The translations under genes were made by a program, and so were the position numbers. Below, one piece after another: positions 14,526-21,011 of a stretch of DNA of 21,011 bases. The notes beneath the pieces are model-generated. The model worked only from the letters and a program-made list of their open reading frames with translations, was not told the origin of the DNA and searched no databases. The stretch lies in the IMG/VR virus record IMGVR_UViG_3300012012_000690, positions 20,414-41,424 of that record; one strand, written 5' to 3'. This DNA comes from a virus. Positions within the stretch are counted from its first letter, which is position 1. The number at the start of each line of letters is the position of its first letter.

Positions 14526-15428
14526 TTACGTTAAATCTGCAAGTAAAGCTTTCAATTTAGCATCAGTATCGTCATCTACATCTGCTGTTTCTGAGGTTTC
14601 TACTGATTCAGTTAGAGCTTCAGTTGCATCTTCAGTTTTGGTTTTCTTGGTTGATGCTTTAACTTCAGTTTTCTCGTCTTCTTCCGTTTCAGTGTTTTCA
14701 ACATCCTTTGTGCAGAAGAAATGTTCGTCTAACATTCTTTGTAGTTCTGCTGAAGACTTTTTCTTGTTGAATTTTGTCATGTCAATAACTCCAGCATGAA
14801 TCTCAGCAAGTTTTTCATCTGTGATTTCCTCAAGTGTAGAGGGTGACATGAACTTAGAAGAAACATATGTGGTGTATTTAGATTTACCAGCAACAGCAGA
14901 CTTTGCTTCGCATTTAATCTTTAAAGTGCAACCGTTCTGCACATCAAAAACTTTAATACCGAACTCTTCAGCGTCTTCACCACTAATAGCAGAGTCTATG
15001 ATCTTAGCTAACTCTTTACCATAACGAACCACTTTGATTTTTCCGTTATTTTCAGGGTTTACAGGATCAGAAACAATATATGCGTTTACCATCCAGTTTT
15101 CCTTTCTTGAAATGGCTTTATTGGCCAATTTCTCTGCCTCGTCGCCATTCCTGTATATTTTCAATACGTAATTATCTATAGGGCAACTCTCTCCGTATGT
15201 AGTAGGACATAAAGCCGTCACAAACTGTCCTGTGGAGTTGCTAGTCCATGAGTGGTGAAAGTAGTGATATCTTGTCTTTCTTCCTTCTGCTAGGTTAGGA
15301 ATCAATCTAACTAGATATGTATTTCCCGCTTGAAACTTCATGATATCCTTAAATGAAGATTCTTGTTTTTCACCTTCAGAGTTTTTAATGTCGTCAAATG
15401 CGTCGAGTAGTGTTTTAATGTTTGTCAT
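14526..15428 (-). CDS. 32: Single-stranded DNA-binding protein, gp32-type
   Basis: This 300-aa protein equals T4 gp32 (301 aa) in length and has its three parts. A short basic/helical N-terminus for cooperativity leads to an OB-fold core starting at KFQAGNTYLVRLIPNLAEGR and containing YHYFHHSW, CPTTYGESCPIDNY and RKENWMVNAYIV. After about residue 240 comes a strongly acidic Glu/Asp/Thr tail ending LKALLADLT. It coats ssDNA at the fork and recruits UvsX, gp41 loading factors and polymerase. In the zinc region His58/59, Cys74 and Cys82 remain, but the position of T4 Cys90 is Asp85. An AATAAATT stretch precedes the start; no SD is seen. Confidence 0.9.
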   Translation of the reverse strand: MTNIKTLLDAFDDIKNSEGEKQESSFKDIMKFQAGNTYLVRLIPNLAEGRKTRYHYFHHSWTSNSTGQFVTALCPTTYGESCPIDNYVLKIYRNGDEAEKLANKAISRKENWMVNAYIVSDPVNPENNGKIKVVRYGKELAKIIDSAISGEDAEEFGIKVFDVQNGCTLKIKCEAKSAVAGKSKYTTYVSSKFMSPSTLEEITDEKLAEIHAGVIDMTKFNKKKSSAELQRMLDEHFFCTKDVENTETEEDEKTEVKASTKKTKTEDATEALTESVETSETADVDDDTDAKLKALLADLT

Positions 15429-15487
15429 ATTTTTAATTTATTGTTGAGTTAGTATTGTATATCAGTTTTTAGGTTTTTCAAGTGCTT

Positions 15488-16141
15488 TTAAGAACTTTTA
15501 AGAACTTTTTCTACGAAACTTCTAATTTTTTCGTAGGCAGTCCTTAAAAAAGGTTTTAATTTAGAATGTATATAATTAGTCTTTAACGTGAAAAAATCTT
15601 GATTTGTTTTTCCGAAAAATAATTGCTGTTCTTCTTCTGGAATCTCGTTTAGATGCTCTAATATATTCGGAAACTCCATCAAAGAGTATATATTAATATC
15701 ACCATTCTTGATATGATATACCCAAACTGGATGAATACCTGTTTTAGTATATCCAATATAATCATCGAATTGTATTTTATTAGATATGCAATATTTACCG
15801 ATAAAACTCAAAGATTTTTTCACATCTTCAGAATGTTGTTCAGGAGATAACTTACTCAATTCTTGTTTATATATAGTATATGTTTTGATGGCTCTTGGGG
15901 ATGCAAAGTATTGTAAATCGAAATAATCAACATCCAAATAAAGTTTATATGGTGCGCTAAAATACATGTCCATATTAACTTCAGGATATCTAGAAAAGAA
16001 TATTGCTAATTTTTTGACATATGGATATTTGGAATCCTCTTCAAAATCTTTAAAATTTTCTCTAAGTCTATAAGCCTTTTTCCTAATCGATCTGGAAATA
16101 GCCATATGCTTATTGTAAATTCTTTTTTCTAATTCTGTCAT
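15488..16141 (-). CDS. Possible gp59-like helicase loader (217 aa)
   Basis: The protein has the same length as T4 gp59 (217 aa) and lies just upstream of gp32, as gene 59 does in T4. By eye, KKLAIFFSRYPEVNMD and IHPVWVYHIKNGDINIYSLM fit the two helical domains of gp59 (T4: LALIFISNL and the YIFKLLQ region). The N-terminus is basic and helical (RSIRKKAYRLRENF), suited to fork DNA. The assignment is based on size, order and a loose pattern and needs a profile search. If right, it loads the gp41 hexamer on gp32-coated DNA; all three partners are in this window. It overlaps the upstream gene by 4 nt (ATGA). Confidence 0.5.
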   Translation of the reverse strand: MTELEKRIYNKHMAISRSIRKKAYRLRENFKDFEEDSKYPYVKKLAIFFSRYPEVNMDMYFSAPYKLYLDVDYFDLQYFASPRAIKTYTIYKQELSKLSPEQHSEDVKKSLSFIGKYCISNKIQFDDYIGYTKTGIHPVWVYHIKNGDINIYSLMEFPNILEHLNEIPEEEQQLFFGKTNQDFFTLKTNYIHSKLKPFLRTAYEKIRSFVEKVLKSS

Positions 16142-16476
16142 GTTTTCTTTTGTTTCTTAGATTTCTCGAATAACTTTTTAGTGTTTTTAGATTTTATCAA
16201 AATCGGATATAATTTCAAAACCCCTAAAAAAGCATCCCTTTCGGATTCTGCACCTGTCATCTCGACAAATATATCACGTAATCTATAATTTTCAAGTATT
16301 GTTAGAAACAAAACGGACGAATTCACTCTTTTATTATTTATCATCGATAAATAAGAACCAAATTTTAAAACGTTGATAATAAATTCTTTGCCACATATAT
16401 TATCAAGCGGATCACTATTGCTTATGAAATTCTCTAATATTTTATCATTTAACATATGTTGGTAGTAATTAACCAC
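16138..16476 (-). CDS. Unknown 112-aa helical protein
   Basis: I do not recognise this protein. It is predicted to be mostly helical (ILENFISNSDPLDNICGKEF, VLKFGSYLSMI, DAFLGVLKLYPILIK) and ends in a very basic Lys/Ser tail. The frame opens at GTG 16476-16474; an ATG seven codons in (16455-16453) is the other likely start, and an in-frame stop blocks any longer form. It ends in a 4-nt ATGA overlap with the possible gp59 gene, so the two are translationally coupled. T4 carries gene 33 in this slot, but the sequence shows no gp33 features I can recognise. Confidence 0.6.
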   Translation of the reverse strand: MVNYYQHMLNDKILENFISNSDPLDNICGKEFIINVLKFGSYLSMINNKRVNSSVLFLTILENYRLRDIFVEMTGAESERDAFLGVLKLYPILIKSKNTKKLFEKSKKQKKT

Positions 16477-16485
16477 ATATAAATA

Positions 16486-17367
16486 TTAAATCAAATTCAA
16501 AGTTTTAGAAAATGTTTTGAATGCTTCTGTCGTTGCTGAACCACCAGAAGCACAAGCATGTCCACCACCATCACACAGTTTTTCAGCCAATTTGGACAAG
16601 TCTAACTTGCAACCGTCTTTTTTCCTCATGGAAACCTTTCCACCTCTAGGCATTATGATAAATACTATATCAGACTCATATTTATTTAAAAGATGTTCGG
16701 ATAATTCCTGTATATAATCATTTGAAATAGCGGAAACCACTTTATATTTCTCTTCTTTGGTTTCCAATAAGCCAGAATAAACCTCTCTCTTAGTATTCAA
16801 AAACTCGTCTTTAGCATTAATATAAAGATTGATCATATTCTTTTGAAATTTGTCGAAAGGTTTAAACCCTTTACTGTAATTCTCTATGAAAGAGTTTATC
16901 TTGTCATTAGTGCCATGAAATACTACATTCAATTCATAGGATAATGGGGTTTTTTTAGATGCTGAATCATAATCATCTGCTAACATTATTAATATTTTTT
17001 GAGCATCCGTAAATTGAAATTCTTTGCCTAATGTATCCTTCAAAAGCTTTGCACAAGAAGTATAATTCTCTATTTTAGTTTTAGCCTTCTTATATTCAAA
17101 TGTGTTAGTGGCATGATGATCTATGATAACAACATTTTCAACATCTATAATGTCACCTAAATCGGACGTATCTAAATCTAGGAAAAACACCTTTCTATAA
17201 TCCTCAAATTTATTATTCTTCAACCAACCAGCAACATTCTCTCTCATTGTTGCTGGTGTTGTGGGGTATATAGACGGTTTATATCCCAATATCCAACTTA
17301 ACGTTAAATACGAGGCTACTCCGTCTAAATCTTTGTGTGTGAATATAATATCTTTAGAATTTGACAT
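16486..17367 (-). CDS. DHH/DHHA1 phosphoesterase (NrnA/RecJ-like)
   Basis: The 293-aa protein has all hallmarks of the DHH superfamily. Motif I is THKDLDG (H11, D13, D15), FFLDLD lies at 61-66, DHH at 83-85 and LADDYD near 130-134. The DHHA1 substrate domain ends with CDGGGHACASGG (265-276). DHH enzymes use two Mn2+ ions to cleave short oligonucleotides, cyclic dinucleotides, 3'-phosphoadenosine phosphate or ssDNA ends. At under 300 aa it resembles the NrnA group more than the long RecJ exonucleases. It sits between helicase gp41 and the helicase-loader candidate, so a role in primer/flap removal, nanoRNA recycling or countering cyclic-nucleotide defence is possible; the substrate cannot be read from the sequence. 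Confidence 0.85.
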   Translation of the reverse strand: MSNSKDIIFTHKDLDGVASYLTLSWILGYKPSIYPTTPATMRENVAGWLKNNKFEDYRKVFFLDLDTSDLGDIIDVENVVIIDHHATNTFEYKKAKTKIENYTSCAKLLKDTLGKEFQFTDAQKILIMLADDYDSASKKTPLSYELNVVFHGTNDKINSFIENYSKGFKPFDKFQKNMINLYINAKDEFLNTKREVYSGLLETKEEKYKVVSAISNDYIQELSEHLLNKYESDIVFIIMPRGGKVSMRKKDGCKLDLSKLAEKLCDGGGHACASGGSATTEAFKTFSKTLNLI

Positions 17368-17378
17368 ATTTTTTATAA

Positions 17379-18758
17379 TTATTCTATATCTTCCATTAGG
17401 TTTTCTAGGTTTGTTAAAGTGTCATTAGCACCTGAAACAACAGAATCAGTAGAATTCTCCGCAAAACAATCTTTGTTTGTTTCGATCATGGTCAATGTTT
17501 CATACTTAACCTTAAATGCCCAATTTCCAAAATTAGAACCGAATCTATTTTTCTGCATACCCATATTCAAAATCCCTAACTCTTTATCTTCGTCAGATTG
17601 CCATATAGAACATAGAATATCGCATGTTGCTGCTAATCCTATACTTTCAGATATGTTTTCCATTCCGGGATTATCTTTATTAAAACCTGCACGATTCAAT
17701 TGACTGGCTGAAATGAATGGAATATTATACTTGAACGCTAGTGCTCTCAATTGTTCTGCTATTTCCTTAACGGATTCATACGAATTGAGTCCCTTAGTTG
17801 AAGGATTTATCAGGTTCAAATAATCTATAATTACAACATCTGGTTTGAATCCATTATGTCTTAGTTTGTTTATGTAAGCATCTATTTGCCTAACTGTTAC
17901 AGCTTTAGGAGGAAATTCTTTAACAACTAATTTGCTGTCCAGTTTGGCCCCCACTTCCTGAATAGAGTTTTTCAACTCTTCAGAATATAATTTGAGATTG
18001 CTATGAGGAATTTGGGATATTTGAGAACTTATTCTTTTCGAATACATGAACTCAGACATTTCTAAAGATATTAACAACACGTTTTTACCTTTAAGTGTCA
18101 TATTAGCTGCCAGATTTCCTAGAACTATACTTTTACCTACGTTAACTTGTCCTATAAAACAGGTTAAAGTTTTTGGAAACACACCACCTTCTAGCCTTGA
18201 ATCTAAACTATTCCATCCTGTAGGGATAGGATGATATGTCGTTGTTAAATCTGTGATGTGTTTTTCAACGTCTTCAAAATACCAATGACCTAAACTTTCT
18301 TGGAGAGAAATAGCATAAATTTTTTCAATGGATTTTAGAGTTTCATCTAAATCTATCACGCCTAATGTGTGTTGTTCAGCGGCAGTATCAATGGTTTTGT
18401 ATAAACCTCTATCTTTCAGAAACTTTTCAGTATTAGCAAAAAGTTCTTCTTTATTAAATTCTACAATGAGAAGTTTCTGTGTTAATATTTTAGTTATTAC
18501 GTTTTTATAAGAATTTTTATCTTCTGTTGTAGATAACCTCGACTTTAACTCTTCCAATGCTGGACATTCTCCTCTCTCCACAAAAAAACGGAAAATGTTT
18601 TTTATGAATTCTCTATTATTAGCATCCTTAAAATATTCTAAATCTACGTGATCTATTATAGCAGATAAGTATTCCTTATTTTTAAGGGCATTAACTATTA
18701 TAACTAATTCATAGTATTCATAATCTAATTTCTTAGGCTCTTCTTTTTTAGGAATCAT
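17379..18758 (-). CDS. 41: Replicative DNA helicase, gp41-type (DnaB family)
   Basis: This 459-aa protein is close to T4 gp41 (475 aa). An N-terminal helical domain (residues 1-150) is followed by the RecA-like motor: HPIPTGWNSLDSRLEGGVF, Walker A GQVNVGKS (203-210), VLLISLEMSE with the catalytic Glu, Walker B VVIIDYLNLI (308-317) and the SASQLNRAG motif (350-358). It forms a hexameric ring that unwinds the fork 5' to 3' on the lagging strand and normally pairs with primase gp61, which is not in the window. The start lies 2 nt after the uvsX stop, implying tight translational coupling. Confidence 0.92.
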   Translation of the reverse strand: MIPKKEEPKKLDYEYYELVIIVNALKNKEYLSAIIDHVDLEYFKDANNREFIKNIFRFFVERGECPALEELKSRLSTTEDKNSYKNVITKILTQKLLIVEFNKEELFANTEKFLKDRGLYKTIDTAAEQHTLGVIDLDETLKSIEKIYAISLQESLGHWYFEDVEKHITDLTTTYHPIPTGWNSLDSRLEGGVFPKTLTCFIGQVNVGKSIVLGNLAANMTLKGKNVLLISLEMSEFMYSKRISSQISQIPHSNLKLYSEELKNSIQEVGAKLDSKLVVKEFPPKAVTVRQIDAYINKLRHNGFKPDVVIIDYLNLINPSTKGLNSYESVKEIAEQLRALAFKYNIPFISASQLNRAGFNKDNPGMENISESIGLAATCDILCSIWQSDEDKELGILNMGMQKNRFGSNFGNWAFKVKYETLTMIETNKDCFAENSTDSVVSGANDTLTNLENLMEDIE

Positions 18759-18760
18759 AT

Positions 18761-19930
18761 TTATGCCTCATCTTCAGCACTGTCATCTAATTCACCTTCA
18801 TCTAACTCGTCTAACTCTTCTTTAATTGTGGTCGATACTAAAGCTTTCTCTCCACCATATCTCAATTTGTCGTTTAGCACCTTTTCCAATTCTGGCATTA
18901 TTTTCTCCCATACTTCAGCGTTCTTCTCGATATTCTTTCTAAATCCTAACGATTCACCATTATAAGAATATGATCTTCCTTCCTTTTTAATTACTTCAAA
19001 CGCTTCAGCTATATCAAACAATCCAGCATATGGGTCTAATCCAGTTTGAAAATTTAAATATAATTCAGTCTTTAAAAACGATGGTATGAATCTATTTTTC
19101 ACTGTTAACGCTCCTAATGTAACACCTGAAACATTATGAGATATAGCTATAGAGTTCTCGTCTGGATTCTCCGAGGTTTTTTCTTGTTTAGTGCTCAACT
19201 GAACCAACACAGAAGCCAAATAAACTGGCCCCTTACCACCACTCTGAGTCTTTACTAGAGTTGGATACATTTCCATTCCATCGTATATGTGGTTACTAAA
19301 CATTATAGGAACTCTTGCTTTAGCCGCTTTATAAGTCAATGCTCTCATCATAGACTTAATAGCTTTTGCTCGTTGTCCCATATCAGATGCACTTTTATCG
19401 TTTTCAGCATCTTTAATTTCCTTAGCAGACGCCAAATTACCCAAAGAATCTATAGATATAATAAATTTATTCCTCTTTCTGTTTTCTGGATTTTCATCAT
19501 TAGATTTTATGATATTATCTAAAAATTTACTAATCTGGTTTCGACACTCTTCGATGGTTTCTATCGGGTAATACTTCACTCTCTTGGGATTAACACCGAC
19601 TGCTACTGCCCCTTTTTTATCTACTGCAACCTCAGAATCCCAAATAACTCCTACATATCCATCTTTTTGAGCGTTGGCTATGACTTTATTCATGATAAAT
19701 GTCTTACCAGTTTGACTTGGCCCCGAAAATCCTGTTATTCTTCCTGTAGGAATTCCACCATATAGAGAACCTGATATGATCGCATTCAATGCATAACATC
19801 CAGTAGATATAAACCCATCAGGCGTAGATAATGTAGTAGAATCTAATGTTTCTGCGTCAGGATTCATCTTGTCAACATCACCAAAGATGCTGTTGAACCC
19901 TGATAAGTCGTCTTTTTCTTTTTTTGCCAT
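18761..19930 (-). CDS. uvsX: RecA-like recombinase UvsX
   Basis: The 389-aa length equals T4 UvsX (391 aa). The ATP site shows Walker A GPSQTGKT (70-77) and Walker B IISIDSL (157-163). TGCYALNAIISGSLYGGIP upstream of the P-loop, VPIMFSNHIYDGMEM, and the DNA-binding loop around TQSGGKGPVYLAS are all typical of UvsX. The final ~20 residues are an acidic tail (DELDEGELDDSAEDEA), as in RecA proteins. It coats ssDNA, displacing gp32 with mediator help, and drives recombination-dependent replication. It has its own upstream terminator-bounded leader (19931-20018), so a promoter just before the gene is likely although none is clear. It is followed 2 nt later by gp41. Confidence 0.93.
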   Translation of the reverse strand: MAKKEKDDLSGFNSIFGDVDKMNPDAETLDSTTLSTPDGFISTGCYALNAIISGSLYGGIPTGRITGFSGPSQTGKTFIMNKVIANAQKDGYVGVIWDSEVAVDKKGAVAVGVNPKRVKYYPIETIEECRNQISKFLDNIIKSNDENPENRKRNKFIISIDSLGNLASAKEIKDAENDKSASDMGQRAKAIKSMMRALTYKAAKARVPIMFSNHIYDGMEMYPTLVKTQSGGKGPVYLASVLVQLSTKQEKTSENPDENSIAISHNVSGVTLGALTVKNRFIPSFLKTELYLNFQTGLDPYAGLFDIAEAFEVIKKEGRSYSYNGESLGFRKNIEKNAEVWEKIMPELEKVLNDKLRYGGEKALVSTTIKEELDELDEGELDDSAEDEA

Positions 19931-19960
19931 AATATATAATTTTGTAATAACCTAATATTG

Positions 19961-19994
19961 AAAAAGGGTGGTGGGGTTATTATCCACCACCCTT
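19961..19994 (-). terminator. Intrinsic terminator upstream of uvsX
   Basis: On the minus strand an 11-bp perfect stem AAGGGTGGTGG / CCACCACCCTT (arms 19984-19994 and 19964-19974) encloses a 9-nt loop and is followed by TTTTTC. It is among the most GC-rich features in the window and lies 24 nt after the 123-aa gene. It should end transcripts from the polymerase side and so separate them from uvsX and the genes beyond. Confidence 0.9.
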
Positions 19995-20018
19995 CATTTT
20001 CTAATTTCTTAGAGTTTA

Positions 20019-20390
20019 TTAATTGTTATCATCAAACAATTTTATTATCGGTGTATCATTCCCTGTTTGTTTAGGGGTGATTATGGCAGATGGATTAAAC
20101 ATCTGCTTGTATTGTGCTGCAACCTTAAAGTCATATACAATAGGTGCATACAGCGAGATTATATTTCTGTTATAATGAACAATGGTATCTGCTTCTTTAT
20201 CAGCCTGAAACTCCTTGAAGAAGAGTGGCAGAATCTGAAGTCTTATTTGTCCAGTTCTTTCATCTGGCATGATGTGAATCACAGCAGGATTGGTTATTGC
20301 TAATGTTTTATCGGTTGATAAAGAAGTATTCTCAATTCCGATGATTGTTCTTTGTAGACTGTCTAGTAATGTTGTTAATGTTGGTTCCAT
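20019..20390 (-). CDS. Unknown 123-aa protein between gp43 and UvsX
   Basis: I do not recognise this protein. It begins MEPTLTTLLDSLQRTIIGIE (helical), then has beta-like stretches (AVIHIMPDERTGQIRLQILP, IVHYNRNIISLYAPIVYDF) and ends acidic (IIKLFDDNN). It has no membrane segment and no metal or nucleotide motif. It lies 44 nt after the polymerase gene and directly before a strong terminator, so it closes the polymerase transcription unit. It is not obviously UvsY, which is helical throughout. Confidence 0.65.
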   Translation of the reverse strand: MEPTLTTLLDSLQRTIIGIENTSLSTDKTLAITNPAVIHIMPDERTGQIRLQILPLFFKEFQADKEADTIVHYNRNIISLYAPIVYDFKVAAQYKQMFNPSAIITPKQTGNDTPIIKLFDDNN

Positions 20391-20434
20391 ATGTTCAGAT
20401 TGTATCTTACCATAAAATTATCATTTTTCAAGTC

Positions 20435-21011
20435 TTAGAGTGAAAATAAATCCATTAAATTCGTCTCAACTTCGTTTTTCAAATCTGGTATTCTCCAACC
20501 AATACATTCATACACACGTTCTAGTTCTTGTGCCATTAATTTGACGAACATTGTATCTATATCAACCTGCAATTTGAATTCTGTTGGGTATTTTCCTATA
20601 TAAGCTATTCCATTTAAATTATATGGGTTTTTCTTCACGTAGAACCATTTAATTTTCTGTTCCGATGCAATACCTTCATATTTATCATCTATTTTAAGCT
20701 GTTTCAGTAATATATTATACGCTATACTGGCTTTAACATGAACTGGACTACCAGATTCAAATTTTTGAAGCGATGAAGTTTTAGCGAACTTATCTAAATT
20801 GTGAACTGCTGTTCTAAAAGCCATTTCATCAATATTCAAGTTTTTAAACTCTTCATATACTTGTTTATAAGCCTCATTAGTTTTTTTCTCATCTTTAGTG
20901 GTCAAGGCTACTTCAACCACCTTTTTAATACCTGTTTTAATAGTTTTCGATATTGTAGATTTTGCTACCTTAACACCAACATATTTAAATTTGTCCACCT
21001 TTTTACCTTCT
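20435..21011 (-). CDS. 43: DNA polymerase gp43, C-terminal fragment (5' end outside window)
   Basis: The frame is open to the right edge of the window, so this is the end of a longer gene. A GTG at 20998-20996 is an internal Val codon and not the start, because coding sequence continues upstream of it (EGKK). The sequence matches the thumb and C-terminus of T4-like family B polymerases: VDKFKYVGVKVAKSTISKTIK, then QVYEEFKNLNIDEMAFRTAV, SPVHVKASIAYNILLKQL, KIKWFYVKKNPYNLNGIAYI (RB69: NKVMVLPLREGNPFGDKCIA) and the end ETNLMDLFSL, which resembles the clamp-binding C-terminal peptide of gp43. The gene replicates the phage genome together with gp45, gp41 and gp32 encoded downstream. Polymerase and exonuclease active sites lie beyond the window. 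Confidence 0.85.
   Translation of the reverse strand, partial: EGKKVDKFKYVGVKVAKSTISKTIKTGIKKVVEVALTTKDEKKTNEAYKQVYEEFKNLNIDEMAFRTAVHNLDKFAKTSSLQKFESGSPVHVKASIAYNILLKQLKIDDKYEGIASEQKIKWFYVKKNPYNLNGIAYIGKYPTEFKLQVDIDTMFVKLMAQELERVYECIGWRIPDLKNEVETNLMDLFSL

Noticed and set aside
15480-15520. Repeated ttttaagaactttt as a terminator or regulatory repeat
   Set aside because: It lies at the end of the 217-aa coding region, encodes its C-terminus and forms no stable hairpin.
16138-16476. gp33 late-transcription factor
   Set aside because: Only the position and length fit; the sequence lacks any C-terminal clamp-binding pattern that I can recognise, so I left it unnamed.
18754-18761. CATAAATA late promoter before gp41
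   Set aside because: It overlaps the uvsX stop and the gp41 ATG itself, so it is probably chance; a promoter there could not give a normal transcript start.
20019-20390. UvsY recombination mediator
   Set aside because: Its size is near UvsY, but it is beta-rich where UvsY is helical, and it is cut off from uvsX by a terminator.
20435-20998. A stand-alone 187-aa gene starting at GTG 20998
   Set aside because: The frame continues upstream to the window edge and the sequence is the C-terminus of a family B polymerase, so the GTG is internal.

Overview
The window looks like part of a T4-like (tevenvirus-related) myovirus genome. The DNA is visibly AT-rich and densely coding. Every supported gene lies on the minus strand, so transcription runs from high to low coordinates. 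No tRNA, rRNA, CRISPR array, IS element or attachment site was seen, and no stretch over 300 bases lacks a gene. The mix of a T4-type replisome, a contractile tail and split or intein-carrying terminase genes recalls aquatic and marine T4-like phages; the host cannot be told from the sequence.

Replication and recombination block (21011 down to about 13350): the C-terminus of a family B DNA polymerase (gp43, cut by the window edge), an unknown 123-aa protein, a strong intrinsic terminator, UvsX recombinase, gp41 helicase, a DHH phosphoesterase, an unknown 112-aa protein, a possible gp59 helicase loader, gp32 single-strand binding protein, an unknown 137-aa protein and the gp45 sliding clamp. 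These proteins form the classic T4 fork and recombination machinery.

Packaging block (about 13310 to 7795): two unknown small proteins, then a 232-aa terminase-ATPase paralogue with no nuclease domain, then a fractured large terminase (TerL, gp17). TerL is made as two polypeptides. The first ends in a 35-aa intein N-fragment placed right after the Walker A lysine. The second begins with the 117-aa intein C-fragment. A Vsr-like, zinc-finger homing endonuclease ORF sits between the two halves. A second, contiguous 150-aa mini-intein sits directly after Walker B. Removing both inteins would give a TerL of about 596 aa, close to T4 gp17.

Tail block (7779 to 1): a tube-like protein, the gp18-type sheath, a gp19-type tube, a third tube-like or gp54-like protein, two probable gp26-like baseplate proteins, and the N-terminal 575 codons of a large repeat-bearing protein, possibly the tape measure, that runs off the left edge. 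Four of these tail genes have an NATAAATA motif like the T4 late promoter close to the start codon.

The most notable system is the TerL locus: one motor gene carries an atypically split intein with its endonuclease, a second related mini-intein, and a neighbouring intein-free partial copy of its own ATPase.
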